Below, piece by piece: positions 1-13,247 of a stretch of DNA of 64,000 bases (its first letter is position 1; every line of letters begins with the position of its first letter). The translations under genes were made by a program, and so were the position numbers. This DNA comes from Floccularia luteovirens (lineage: Eukaryota; Basidiomycota; Agaricomycetes; Agaricales; Squamanitaceae), in the NCBI GenBank assembly GCA_009739215.1, contig VSJF01000002.1, forward strand, positions 2,418,001-2,482,000. The letters run 5' to 3'. The notes below the pieces were generated by a model, which had not been told where the DNA came from, made no database searches, and saw only the letters and a list, made by a program, of their open reading frames with translations.

Positions 1-1527
1 GTTCCCACCATTGATGCTGGAGATGAGTTCAAGGAAGCTGCACATAGCTGGCTCGCTGGCAAGCCCAAAGAAATCCTCATCATCACCGAAGAAAAAATGT
101 TGGGTCCCTTACAAGACCTCGCAAATAAGGTCGACCCAGAGCGTATTCGTGTCTTGACCGTCCCATACGCAAACAAGCGTTTGCAGATGAGCCACGGTAT
201 CAAGAATACATCTACAGACATAATAGTCTTTGCCGATGATGACGCCATCTGGCCACCGACCCTGCTGCCGTATGTTCTTGCGTGTTTCGAAGACCAAAAA
301 ATCGGCGGAGTTGGTACAAGTCAACGTGTGCAACCTGTTGGCGAACGTATGACAGTATGGGAGGTTCTCGCCGCTTTTCGGCTAACCATCCGTAACATCG
401 AGATTTCATCATCAACGCACATTGACGGCGGGATACCTTGTCTGTCGGGACGTACAGCCGCATATCGCACTGTCATCTTGAAAGACCCCGAATTTCTTCA
501 TGGGTTTACTCATGACTACTGGCTGGGAAAGTATCAGCTGAATTCCGGGGACGATAAATTCTTGACAAGGTGGATGGTAAGTCATGGTTGGGGCACATAC
601 GTTCAATGTTGCAAAGAGGCCGAGCTATTGAGTACCATGAAGCCAAATTGGCGATTCTTGAAACAAGTCCTACGATGGACGAGGAATACATGGCGTTCTG
701 ATTTACGAAGTTTGTTCATGGAGAGACATATTTGGACAAGCCATCCCTATGTGGCATATACCATGGTTAGCGTCTTTTCTTCTGTCTCCGCGCTGTAAAC
801 ATCTTAGCCATCATCTCATTTGACCAGGTTGATAAATTGTTCAATCCTCTCACTTTGCTGGTTGGGCCTTGTCTTGTGGCATACCTTGTTTTCAAGAGTA
901 CAATACCCATAGAACAAGGCGGTTATCATCTCCCATGGTGGTATGTCTTTTTGCTCTTGAATTTCTATATAATGTACCGATGACCAATTCCTTAACTAGG
1001 AATATCATTCTGTCATACATGGTTTGGCTTACCGCTACCAGAACAGCAAAACTTCTACCACATTTGTGGCACCGGCCGCAGGATGTCATCTACGTGCCTG
1101 CCTTCATTCTTTTTGGCTACTACTTTGCCATCATGAAAATTTATGCGCTTTGCACACTTCACGAGGTTAGTACAATTCCTCAATTGTTAGCCTTCCCGAC
1201 TCCAAACTTAAATTATGCACTTTTTAGACTGGCTGGGGCACACGTTCCGGCATTGGCGATGCATCAGCAGCCACTGCTGCCGCTGATCGACAGAATTATG
1301 AGAAAACCAATAATCCATATGCGAACCCTGGTTTGACATATAATCAAAATGACAACTCTCCGACGTCACCATTCCCTGATACACCTTACCGTGATAATCC
1401 GACACCTGTATACTCTACTAGACAGACGACCGGGCTGCAAGCTGGGAACGGTAGTGGGAATATAAATCCCCGTCGAATTAGAGGGGAAGCGGAGAGTCTT
1501 GAGATGCAAGATGGGTCTGTGAGGTAA
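1..1527 (+). CDS. Family-2 glycosyltransferase, Cps1/hyaluronan-synthase-like polysaccharide synthase (5' end outside window)
   Basis: The protein is open at the window edge. Exons read as <1-765, 828-940, 1000-1165 and 1228-1527, and the frames close. Visible GT2 landmarks are the metal-binding FADDDAIWPP near codon 76, a GDDKFLTRW motif, and the acceptor-site QVLRWTRNTWRSD (Q-x-x-R-W). Membrane helices follow (VGPCLVAYLVF; the segments after SYMVWLT and in YVPAFILFGYYF). This order is that of processive membrane synthases that extrude a polysaccharide using a nucleotide sugar, and it resembles Cryptococcus Cps1. The tail is Ser/Asn/Pro-rich and probably cytoplasmic. The product polymer cannot be told from sequence. 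The missing N-terminus should hold the first membrane helices and the start of the GT-A fold. The family call is secure; the biological role is inference. Confidence 0.88.
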
Positions 1528-3542
1528 CGATAAAGCGAGTTACAAACTTTGAGGTGATGGGTCACTTTTTTTGGCCAACAATAATAACAAGAAATCCGCA
1601 CATTAACATTCTGTTGTACCGCCATTTCGTTCCCTATGCATCTACCCTCGACCACCGCGCATTCTTTAATCATATTGCATTATCCATCATCTCATTGGAA
1701 ACCTCGCTTCACCTGTCTAATCGAGTTCTCCCACCATTTTCACGCCACTGAACTTTCTCCATCTACTCGTCCCTAATCTCAACCTTTCTCACGCCCGAGC
1801 ATTGATGATTATATCCCCAAGGCCATAGCGCATGACCTTACCTTGCATCTCCCCATCCGAAACCTTTATTCTACATACATATCTATAGCGGACAATCCAC
1901 CCAGAACTTGAATTCAGGACTTGGACTACGTAATTACCCTTGTTCTCTCCGTTTATTATTCTTTTCTTTCTCGGTTTCCTGCAGCAGCATTTCGAGACTC
2001 TCTTTTTCATCGTTCACAGCGAACCATCGTTTTCCTTGTACACTTTTGGCTCGTCTGTGATCTGAGAAAAAAACATTTGGATTTGCAATTCTCCTTGTTG
2101 ATCGTCTGTCTGTTGCTCTTGCGTACGTCAGTTTTAACCCCATAGAGCTCAGCAGCACCAACTTCTTTGGCCCCTCACCCCTTCTTTTCTTTTTGCTTGT
2201 TGAAAAATGCAGGATGTACGGATACTTCTCATACGCATACACCCACAGATATAGATAGCTACATTTTATTGCAAGAACAAAATGAGGTAGCGCTACTACA
2301 GTATACAGACAAACCACAGATAGATAATTAATTATCAAATTCTTTTGGGGAAAAATATAAATCCATTGGTTATTTATGAGTTTTTCATCTTTTGTCACAT
2401 GGGACTCAATGACTCAATCTATCGAAGGTTCACATGCCCACCCGTATATGTGGAAACCTGAAGCTGTGGAGTGAAAGCGCGTGGGGATTTTTTAATAGAA
2501 TTAAGGCTCCAAACCGTTAAAAGGGGAAGTAGAAGCATAGTAGGTAGGCTGAAGGGAGATTATGATGTAAGAACTAAAACCCTTTTCTAGAATATGTCTC
2601 ATGCGCATGTGTGCGCAGAAGCCCATGCATATGTGTATGCTTCGTTGGGCTACGCGTGTTGCAGAAGTAACACCGGTACCGCAAGTGGGAGAGGCGGGAA
2701 AAGAACTTTAAGGAGGATTACCACGTACCGCCAGAATGGCCGACATATCAGCGTGATCAATGCTATTGGTTCCCATAAAAATGGAACAATGTGGAACTGT
2801 TGTTTCACTGGTCGTATTCAGGTCCAGGAGCCATTCTTCTACACTTGTTGGGCATATTGACACTTACCACATATCCAATGCGCAGTTGTACAAAATATTC
2901 TGACATGACAACGCTCTGCTGGATGTTACATGTTACACAGTTACGCACTATGTATTGCTTCCTACCACGTTCGCATCTCTTTTATCCAAACACGTACCTT
3001 TTGATTATACCCAATGCCGCGCATATACTAAGGTAACATGACACCGCAGAATCTGACACGATCAAAGATACGTAACTGGTAACTTAGAAATCAAGCCTCT
3101 ACCATTGTTTACCTGCAGCCGTATTAGAAGTAGAGGACGGGAAGACATCGACTGGAAAATTGTCTCCGGGCTAGGGGTGCCCACCTGTATATATTTGTGT
3201 CTGTACACACTGAAGACGTTGCCACAAACATATGCTGCATATCTTATGGGCATTTCAACACAGCTACGCCAGCAGAGTTTTGCGCAAGCATAACAAGCCC
3301 CAAATAATCGCAGAGTTATAGCCTGTGACAAGGCTAATCACAGATAACTCTCTCCAGCAGAGAATAATTTATGAGCGTCTGATGACCACGTTTTACGTGA
3401 TGCTAATATTCCAAAAATGTTTATAACATAGAAGGAATGGAATAACGTCCTGCGTTACTCACACAAGCTATGTTCATTGGCAAAAGCTAGTAAACACCTA
3501 CTACTAATTATGTGCGCTCAAATTAGATCCTCTAGCCTACTT
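1528..3542. other. Intergenic, no gene recognised
   Basis: About 2 kb between the glycosyltransferase stop and the 3' end of the protease pseudogene. Open frames here are short (under about 155 codons), lack family motifs and start mostly without a plausible promoter or intron context. I see no RNA gene or terminal repeats. Confidence 0.5.
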
Positions 3543-4853
3543 TCACTCAATCAGTTGGGCCATGCTGATAGTGTTATCATCGAAGTCGAGGCCTAAATAT
3601 GTATTCTTCAGGAAAGGAATACCAATCTTGTGACCGTTTGAGATTCGAAACAATTTGCACTCAATTTGAAATACTCACAACCCATCCGTTGATTGGATCA
3701 CCAACGATGACGGAGATACACGTTTCTTCAGAATCGTCAGGTTCGACAGGGATGTCTTGAGGGTTTATCGCGAACTCCTACCCACCGATTGTCAACGTTA
3801 TGTTAGTGGTCATGGTTGCATGGCACTACAAATCCACAAGCATCACCAGTCGAATTTGTTGCCGGAATTAGCCCATGAATCGCTCACTCACATCATCTTT
3901 AGAACGAGATAATTTGATACCACAACGTGATCTTTGAAGAGGTGGTCATTGCCAAGGGACGAGAGAAACGTTGGTTTGTTCTTCGTCGTTTGCTTTGTAG
4001 TTGTCAGCTAAATGATCTGTTGATATGTTTGGCGCTTACCGTCTTACTCCTTGTTTCGCTAGCCCAAGACTCCATCAACCTTTGTGTCAACTTTACCCGA
4101 GACCACAGAAGTCGCTACACCAAAACTGAAGTTACTCATAGAGAACGAACCAAGTTGGATAGTGTCAGTAACTTCAGTGAAGTTAGCGCCCAGATCTGAA
4201 AGGTATTGTTGCTGCATTGGAGGGTCTGGAACCGCTCTGTTCCGGTTGCAATTTGAGTCTACAATGGTAAGTAGCGTTGATTCATGCTGGGTCACATTTT
4301 GTCGGGTTTCAAAACTCACACATGGTCCTCCGATGGGAATATCGAACTGGCAATTCGCACCGAAGACCCATGTGTCTAAAGAGAACGTGTCTATCTTGAC
4401 CTGGTAACTGATTAGAGGAGTACCAATCTGCATCTTAGCAGAATCCGGCATCTTGACCCTGGATGTTAATCAAGTTAAAGCATGGTAATAGTATTAATAC
4501 CAAGGACACTAACTCGATCAGAAGCGGAAAGGTCATGTTTATGGTGTCCGTCTTTGGAAGGTTAGCTGCAGCGTCTGATGAATTTGTGCTATTTCCTTGG
4601 TAAATCATGGTGAACATGATTGATTCGTCGCTACAATACATGAGAATTCAACGGTAAAAACGTCATACCTACTTACCGTGATTGCTTCCTTTGGGGACCT
4701 GCTGATACGCTTGCGCACAACTCCTGTTGACAAGTTGTCAACAGGGTCACCTGGCATACTTAGTGGGGATGCTCCAATGCCCACATCATTCATAGACACG
4801 AGCAAGACACTCATAAAAAAATAAACATACAGTAAAGAAAGTTTGACCTGCAT
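3543..4853 (-). pseudogene. Decayed pepsin-like (A1 family) secreted aspartic protease
   Basis: The start at 4853 gives a hydrophobic signal peptide (MQVKLSLLYVYFFMSVLLVS). Introns can be read at about 4676-4631 and after FPLLIE, leading to MQIGTPLISYQVKIDTFSLD, the first active-site region of A1 proteases. There the family DTGS is DTFS. Further on, the expected strand DTIQLGSFSMSNFSFG is recognisable. At 4060-4070 the conserved DGVLGLA is broken: the frame reads VLG then TAG, whereas one extra G would restore GLAKQG. At 3778-3780 an in-frame TAG follows LTIGG and precedes EFAINPQD; a GAG or TAG acceptor could avoid this second stop. The C-terminal IGIPFLKNTYLGLDFDD, typical of the family end, is still readable to the stop at 3543-3545. 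One missing catalytic glycine plus one or two frame lesions point to a pseudogene. Confidence 0.75.
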
Positions 4854-6254
4854 TTATGAAAGATTGAAAATAAAAAAAATTATGGCGGTCTAGAATGGAG
4901 AACAAGACAAATAAGCTGGGAGAAAGAAAAGAGAAAATTATAACTTTCCATTATCAGGTCACCAGTGTCTATATTCCGCGATCGCTATTTCCTCCTGATC
5001 CACGACTCATTCTTCGGTGTTTCTGGACTGTTAACCCGCATAATTATAATCCTGTTTGGCCATCATTATTGTACAGCTTCGTTATAAGACTTATTTCTCT
5101 ATCATCAAGATTGATACAGCCATGTACTTATGAGCGTATTGCCTTCTTCGTCATTGCATAACACCAGAGAGCAACCAGCGGGAGCCAACATGAACTCACA
5201 TTGTCGTAAAATGTAAGTGTCACATCCACTTCGACACGAAGTTCCCGACGCATGTCCAGACCACAGACCTAAGACACTGATACAGGGCTGTGTGTCTATG
5301 ACACGCATAAAATTGGCGAAGCTTCCTCATACTATACATAAATCGAAATAGCCTACTTGGACAAGTCTGAATCCATATAAGATTTGGTACTGCCTGCAGT
5401 CGCCAGAATCCCAGATATCAATCATGTCTTCAATGTGGTAAAAGACTGAGGACGATGAATTGAAAACACGAGGATGTCAATCCTTGTAGCTCGCCGCCTA
5501 TGCATATGTTTGGACGGGATTGTTGAAAGAGATCATTGCGAGGTTGGTTGCGATTATTAGAAGTGGCAACAGTTCATTGTTTGTGATTCTGACGACATGC
5601 AACATCGTGAAAGTATGTAACTTAGATCAAATTTTCTGTCCTGTATGTGTGAAAATATAGATGTCTAACATATCTATTAAGAATTAGTTAAATATAATAT
5701 AAGAAATATTGTACAATACTGACCTTGGAAGAATGCTGGTGACATTATGTCTACTTCAAATTTGGGAGAATGACAGAGTTAACGATGTCCGTGTGACTTT
5801 AATTTGTACCACACTCATGCATGGTGCATGTCTTCCCACGAGTTTGACAAAACAGAACTCTTGATCAAAACCGGCCAGTGATTCTGTTTATTATATTTAA
5901 CCTAGAGCCAAAGCAAACACAGAAGAGGGGGTATACATATTCTTGGTCGTGTGCAAGATACAATTGTGCGATGAAGAAGAAAAATTATTGCTGGATGGTG
6001 CGAGAGAGGAATGCATGTTGCTATATAAATTATACAAATCTACCCACAAAACAAAAGTTCATGCAAAAAAAGACAGTCTAAGTACAACCCTAGCCAAAAG
6101 TTTCATATGGAATAACATACTACATTAAGAGGAGAAAGAGAAATGCGGAATTCGTGTTTTTACAGAGCATGCAAACAAGGGGATGAGAATGAAAACCAGA
6201 AAAAGGCAGAAAAATGAAAAATAAAAGAGAAAACGGAAAACATCAGAAGAATCA
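4854..6254. other. Intergenic, no gene recognised
   Basis: About 1.4 kb upstream of the protease pseudogene and downstream of adenylate cyclase copy A. It is AT-rich, with only short unremarkable open frames. The part near 6120-6250 is purine-rich and probably belongs to the 3' flank of the cyclase gene. Confidence 0.5.
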
Positions 6255-9200
6255 TCACGATTCGAGAGTATGAAGCACATCAACAATATGCTTTAAAGTC
6301 CGTTCATCAAGCACACCATCACGTTTCAGTGCAGCTAAGAGAACGTCGGTATTAACGGTAGGAGACTTGAGTGTACTCCTATGTAAAAGAGTGGACACCG
6401 CATTTTGTATCCGCGTCGATAGGGAGTCGAGCACAAACATGATCTCCGAATCCGCCAGCTGATCATGCATCGGGGGTAACAAGTGGGAAGGGTCCCCATA
6501 TGTAAATAGGGATATGCGCTGTTCTTCGCCTTCATTCTCTCCGCTCACTGTCTGAATACTTCCTTTTCGGTCCGGTAAAGGACGGAATATTCTTCCAGAA
6601 ACTAGGTATTCCAATCTTAGGCATACAATTCCAAGTCTCCGCAGCTGCTCGATATTGAACTGAACCCGTGATCCTGATACCGAGTGCCCTATCGAGTCCT
6701 CCTTTAGGTTCTGACGACCCTCCAGGCCGGATGGGTAGATGACTGAGAGAATTTCAGGAAGCTCTAGACCTTTCAGTTTAACTTCACCAACTGGTACCAC
6801 CACAATATTCATACGTCGTATAGCGTCAATTGCCTGCGCACTTTGTAGTTTGGAGTACTCCGTTTCAGGCTCCGTTTCTAAAACTTTTGCATTGATCTCC
6901 CTGATAATATCAGCACTACACATGATCTGTCCACCAGCAGCGTTACCACTGATACGTGAAGCTCGGTTGACCATGGGACCAAAATAGTCCATTCGATGTG
7001 TGATGGGGTCAGGTTCACAGACGGGGGAACCGCAATGCACACCCATGCGCACCGAAAGACCTCTGGCAATGAGACGACCTTCTGAATCTTCAATTGGTTT
7101 CCCGTCTTCACACTCGAGAATCTCCAATGGCCAAGGTTCGTGCAAGAGTTGGTTCTGTACAGTGAGGCACCACCATACAGCGGATAATGCATTAGGGAAT
7201 GAACACATGAACGCATCACCTTCGGTTTTCACTTCGTAACCGCCGCAGAAACGTAATTGTCGCCTGAGCAAAACGTTATGGAGCCTCATTGCTGTTGGCA
7301 TACCAGGATTGGCCTCCCAAAGGTGAGTCGAATTACGGATATCTGTGAAAACAAGCGCGAGATGACCGATGGGGGCATTGACTTCATCTTTCAACCTAGA
7401 CACACTGTTATCCCACACGTCATCCTTCTTTTTGGTCCGATATAGCTGTGAATCCACAATCGAGTCCAAGGTTGGTTGGCGCAGGCGACCGGGTGCTTCA
7501 AACAGATCTGCAACCCATATAACCATGATCATGGTACTCCCATCCGCACCATAGCTAATAGCAAAATCTCGCAATTTCTGTGCAGCAATCATAGGATCAG
7601 GCCTATCGTTGTGTGCGACAGAATTCGCAATATCAACCGCTGTTTGGTAGGTGACGTAGTCCCATAATCCGCGATTAGCAACAATGACGAATTCGTCGAG
7701 ACTTGTCAATTCATGCACGTATACATCTGGGCGAGCATTAATGACAGGAAGATGGTGGAAGAAACCAAAGGAGCGAGAGACGTCAACTTCATCATTGACC
7801 AAGCCTGGTGGTGATATCCAACCTTCCGCAGAACGTATACGAGCTGTTTCACTTCGGTCGTAGGGATCGTGTTTCCTGGATACAGATTGCGCTATACCCT
7901 GTCGTGATACAACAGCAAGGGCATTCCCGACATTCGCGACGTACATAGTCCTTTGCTTGAAGTAAATAACGATGCCAGAGGCTCCGCTTCTTAGGGTGGC
8001 GTAATCGACGGCCATCGAATTGGAAGCTCCTGTCGCGCTTACAGTTGACATCTTCCGAGCATTGGAGAATAGCGCATCATGCAAGTCCTGATTGAGTTTC
8101 AGAAATGTACGACGGATTGCATCTGGCACCCCTTCCCCTTGGTTAGGATTTAACGCTTCTAGCTGGGCACTGAATACTTGAACGTAATTATCATGAAGGA
8201 ACTTTGCTAGACGGTTAGGGCTGGCTCCGACTGGAAGTGCCTTGGGAGGTTGCACGCGTCCGAACATTGCAAAAATAGCTTCTCCTTTTCTCCCGATGAA
8301 TTCATGAACAAGATCCAGCATATTTAAATGGTCATGTCGTCCAAGGGCATCAGAAATTCCATACGCCATGCCATTAACGGTTGAAAGGGATGTCCTGACG
8401 CGCCGATCTTCATTTTCATCTGGAATATCGACAGTGGTGCCCATCCCAGTTGTTGTGATGGTCACATCCATTAAGCCGAGAACCCGTAACTGGATGAGAT
8501 CTGTGAACCCTGAAAGCGATTGCTTCCCTTTCGACGTAATTTCTTTGCTTATACGAGAATTGTTTGGATGGCGGGGAATGTCGGATTTTATCTGAAGACG
8601 CTTGTTTCCTGAAAGGTTTAAATACCGCAGACTCTTGTTGAAGTTCCTTCGTCCAGACATGAGCCCATTTTTTTTTGCTACGGAGTAGAAAAATGCCTAC
8701 CAATTCCAGTCAAACTCCCAGTTGTTGATATTGTACTTCAAGAGATTGCTCCCGACATCAAGTACTGCAAGGCCTTTGACTTTTCCTAGCTCCTGCGGGA
8801 GGGTTTGAAGCTTGTTCCCATTCAAAAAAAGTGTTGACAACCTCTTCAAACGTGGAAGATCCTCGGTGGGTATGCTAGTCAACTTGTTTCCACTCAGGTA
8901 AAGTTCTTCCAGTTCTATCATATTCCTGAAAAATGAAGAAGGAAGATCTTGAATTTCGTTGAATGACAGGTTAAGGACGCGTAGCTCCTTGAAGATCATC
9001 AGTGGGCGGATGACGAGGTCGGTCAAACGATTCTCGCCCAGATACAGTTTTTCGAGGGAGTGAACTAGTGGAGGGAGGGATCGATAATTGCCTAACGAAG
9101 TCGTTGAGGTCTTCCTATCGATAGCAGGTGATAGGAACTCATCATCAGTCGTATCGTCGAGTTGCTCGAGGACCTCTTGTACGGGGTTGACAGGAGGGTC

Positions 9201-12048
9201 ATGCCAAACTCCAAGGAAATTAGAGGTGACATTAATTGTCATCAGACTAGCGCAGTGCCACAAGCTTTGGGGTAGTTCCGTTAGGCAATTATTGTGTGCA
9301 TCGAGGACTTCGAGCTTTTGCAATTGTCCAATGGTAGAGGGAAGGGTATCAAGTTTATTGTCAGAACACGACAGTGTTTCCAACCAACTGAGTTCGCCAA
9401 GGGTATCGGGGAGGTATCGGAAGGCATTATGATCGAGTTTTAGGGTGCGAAGGGAGGAGAGTTGACCAATGGCAAAATGATCGAGTGAGGAAAGCTTTGC
9501 GTAAGATAAATCGAGGGAGGTTAGGGCATAGGGACTCATGCCAACTGGTCCGGGAATAAGGGATAACTGCGTAATGTCGTTATGACAAACATCCAAATGG
9601 GCAAGGTTGGGACCAAGGGACAAATCAAGTGCGTGCACCGAGTTATAATCTGCTTTTACATGGTGGATATTTGGCAACATGCAGATAATCGTCAAATTGG
9701 ATATTTGGTTTCGTCTACAGTCCAGGTGTCGGAGATTAAGCAGCGACCTACATTCATCTGGGAATTTTGAGACCTGATTACCCACAATAACCAATCGTTC
9801 AAGAGCTGTCAGGCGTCCTATGTCTTCAGGGAGCTCTGAGATCATGTTGAAAGATATATCAAGGTCCTGGAGAGTTTCTAGTTTAGTGATTATATTTGGG
9901 AAATTTCGAAACTTGTTATTGGAGATATTCAAAGTGACGAGTGAACGAAGGCGAGGGAAATTCCAGGGTAATCGCTCTATCCGGTTATTTTGCACGAATA
10001 ATGACATCAGACCAGGTATATCCTCAAGGTAGGCTTCTTCAAGATCACTGATTCGGTTCGAAGATAGGTCAAGGCTATACAAAGTAGATGAATGTCGGAC
10101 ACTCTGTGGCACCTTCTTCATCGCCATGTTCGACAATTGCAGTTCACGCAGAGCTGTACATGACTGTATGAAGTCGAGCGGAATTTCTATCATGGGGTTT
10201 CGCGAAAGTCGAAGGGATATAATAGAATCTGCATGTTGGTGAAGAATGACGGGAATTGTTCGTAGCCCTCGACCAGTGAGATCTATGTATTCAAAGTTTT
10301 CAAATCTAAGATCCTCCTCCTGAAAGAGCTTAGATATTAGATGGATATGATACTGGTCTACTGATGACTCACAGCAGGTCCCAGCAGTTGACTCTTATAA
10401 ACGAATCTCAGTAAAAATGATAGCCCTTCACCACCCAGTAGTTCAAGTCCGTCCATAGGATCATACCCAGCTTGTTCCAGTCTCCTTCGGACAATATCAG
10501 CAGGTCGTTCTGTTTGAGCCAGTATACGTTCTAATATATGCTGGGTTAGATCTGTATGGCTGAATTAGAGAAACACCTTGCCTCTCCCTCGTTCCTTCAA
10601 ATAAAGTCGATGCTGCACTCGATCATCTCCTAGCAAGAGCTTCTTATTGAGTGCTGGCGCTAAGTTCGCCACAGTAACTGAAAATGGTATCGAAACGACA
10701 TGATATGTATTGTTAGCCCGGTATATGCGTATTCTGTAGGGTTTGGAAGGTACAGAAAGGCGTTGGGGTTTGGTGGTTTTTCTTTTCTTCTTGGGTGCGC
10801 ATACATCTTGAGGCGTCGTGTCTGGACTGACAGGACTGGACTTATCCATTCCGCTGGGAGCCTTCACTTTTACAGCATGGGTGTGTCCATTGGCCGCGCT
10901 TTCCTCTGAACTTGTGTAATCCCCATCCACTAGATCCTCTTCATCTTTTTCCACCGCCCAACTTTCAGGGGGAACCCATGTCGGGCTGCCTGGTAACGCA
11001 TTTTGTAGCAACGGTGAATGTATTGGCGCCTTATAGTTATGACCAGGAGTTCCAGGGATGGAAATGGAAGTTTTGGGAGACGGTCCCCCTCGATGATCTT
11101 CGTAGGGTATGCTGAGCATACTTCTTCGTCTTTCAGATGGCATTGGTACCGCAAAAGGGTTACTGAAGTCCGCAGAAGAGAGTGAATGCGCGCTATGGAA
11201 TGTATTTGAGAAGGAATGACTAGTTGTGCTTGATCCGAAAGCACTAGTCGGTGAGTCGGAATCCCGACCATGGTTGTGTGGAGCGATTCGAAGGTCAATT
11301 ATACCGTCCATCTGTTCAAGGTTTGTATCAAGTGTGTAATGGTGCTCTGCTAAATCCTTCAAATCTGATAGTGGGGGTGTCGTAATCGACTTTTTTTTCT
11401 TTTCTCGCCTTTCCTTGGGATATATAGGAGCGCTGAGAGGAAGGGTAGAGGGCGAAGCACTAGCGTTCAGCAAAGCATACGTGGGTTCCGGTAATGGAGG
11501 AGCAGGAGGGCGAAGTGAGGGATGGTCATCATCGTCAGGCGAACCAGGACGAATTTGGGATTTACTGTTACGGTTTCTGAGTTTTGTGAGTAGCCTGAGG
11601 GAGGATTTTCTTTTCCGCATATCCGCAGAACCTGTTGAGGAGCTACTGTGAGTGAGACCTCTTGAAGAATCGTTGTCTTCAGTTGACCTCCGTTTACCCT
11701 CTGATATGTTGAGGGTACTTTGTGATTCAGATGTCCGACCGTAATGACGCTGTAGGAGACTTGTGGTGCTACCTTGACGTGACGATAAGAAAGAAGTCAG
11801 GGAAACCTTGGAAGGAAACCCGAATGTACGAGAAGACTTATGGCCCGAGTGGGATGACTGGGAACAATAAGGATATAATCCATGAAGAAAGTACCATTGC
11901 AACAACTCACCTTTTCGTCTAACCAAGGAGCAATCGTTGGATTGTCGATTGAAGGTGTTGCAGAGACGTTATGATAAAAATTGTTGCTGTCAACCGTGTC
12001 ATCACTCAAAAAACTGGCGTCTGTTATTGCTGAACCCCGTCGCGCCAT
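6255..12048 (-). CDS. Adenylate cyclase, fungal LRR/PP2C-like type, copy A
   Basis: It makes cAMP from ATP at the membrane, downstream of Ras and G-alpha in fungi. Exons are 12048-11911, 11857-10582, 10530-10373, 10319-8701 and 8646-6255; the sum is 5583 nt (1860 aa), in frame. N-terminal region: a Ser-rich disordered part containing HHYTLDTNLEQMDGIIDL, which resembles the fungal G-alpha-binding segment. Next comes a Ras-association-like domain (YRIRIYRANNTYHVV...LYLKERGR), then a long leucine-rich repeat array, then a PP2C-like domain. The class III cyclase domain follows, with VFTDIRNSTHLW (metal Asp), VKTEGDAFM (Lys and second Asp) and YFGPMVNRASRISG (Asn and Arg of the active site). All catalytic residues are present. 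The intron between exons 2 and 3 appears to be GC-AG. A paralogue with the same exon plan lies at 46258-52261. It is somewhat shorter than yeast Cyr1. Confidence 0.93.
10531..10581 (-). other. Probable GC-AG intron in adenylate cyclase copy A
   Basis: On the coding strand the exon ends GGGAGAG and the intron starts GCAAGG, ending ATATTAG. This 51-bp GC-AG intron joins ...ERGR to ERILAQTERP in frame. The aligned position in copy B is a normal GT-AG intron joining ERGG to ERVLSPTEKP. A GT-starting alternative 4 bp downstream (GTGTTT) gives the wrong frame. Confidence 0.7.
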
Positions 12049-13247
12049 GATGGATAAATTTGGAGATTGCTGTGGGGTAACCTGAAATGCAACCTGTGCA
12101 GCTAGTCAGAAGAAGTTACGACCTGCGTGGAGGCACCTAAGGCAGGGACTTGTATGACGGGACGGGGCTGAAGACAGACGAGGGATTGGATTATGACTTG
12201 AAAATGAACAGCCGCAAATGGACATGAAAGGCTTAATTGGTGGAAATATACCGAATGAGCGTTGATGGATTTCATAATTATTATTTATTATTTATTATTG
12301 AATTATACTTCTCTTCTTGACTCTCCTCTCCCTGCTATTTCACTTAATATAAGCTCTTCAACTAATCTCACTATCCCACGCTTGACATGCGGCGTTTGAC
12401 ATGCACCGTGTTGCACACCGTGTTGCACACCAAGTGTCTATCCCTCAGCATAACTAGGATTCTCTTCGGGACGGAATCAATACTAGGTTATATTGTCGAC
12501 ATCCAAGTCTAGGCCACATACCCACGACCCCGCACAAACCTTTAAGAGGTGAGGCACATCAACACTTAGCATCTACCAATATGACACCCTTGTGAAAAAA
12601 AAACTACGCAACAAATTTGCTTATACAGCATACGCGGCGATAGAACGAGACCTATTCACGCTAAAAATCAAATCCAGCATTCATCACAACCCTCCACGGG
12701 CACAATGGAACTCATCCGGAAGATTTCGGAGAGCCACCCAACGACGTAATAAGATTAAATCTGTCTAATCATATTTTTTTTATCAAGAACATATCACTGA
12801 CCAGCATCAACAAATATTCGTTGTTCCGTAAATCAGTTCCGCCTCCAGGACTAATCCTTCGGCAATATGTCTGTCTATAGTTCTATAGCAACATATTTCG
12901 AAGCTTGAATACCCCAATGAACATATCACTTCTGGGGGCGAAGTCATGTTGGCAAGATGTATTTGTCTTTACGTGATGAATAGAAATAATATATCCTTTG
13001 GATACTACATGAATACGAACACGTTATTTATATTTCTCAAAGTATTCTAATCTTCCAAGCTTAGTGAAAGTTGAGATACGAAGGCTGATATATATCTTGT
13101 CTTCCAAACTGAATAATATGGCCTACTCTGACTGTACACTTAACTTATGTTTAATTAAGCACACTTCAACGCGAGCACGTGATTAGTGGCCACAATAATT
13201 TGAAACTCCAACACGACGACGCGACTATACTTCACAACAATACAACG
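12049..13247. other. Divergent promoter region of cyclase copy A and the next gene
   Basis: About 1.2 kb between two divergently transcribed start codons, so it should hold both promoters. It is AT-rich and carries a 12-bp tandem duplication at 12405-12428. No further gene is visible. Confidence 0.5.
12405..12428. repeat. 12-bp tandem duplication
   Basis: ACCGTGTTGCAC occurs twice in direct succession, just after two copies of TTGACATGC. It lies about 360 bp upstream of the cyclase start. Function unknown. Confidence 0.7.

Noticed and set aside
1554..2398. Short ORFs after the glycosyltransferase
   Set aside because: Overlapping frames on both strands, low complexity and no motif; treated as non-coding.
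13179..13247. Upstream extension of the Ser/Thr/Pro-rich protein
   Set aside because: The longer frame begins with GTG, not ATG; the first ATG is at 13248 and the exon sum closes from there.
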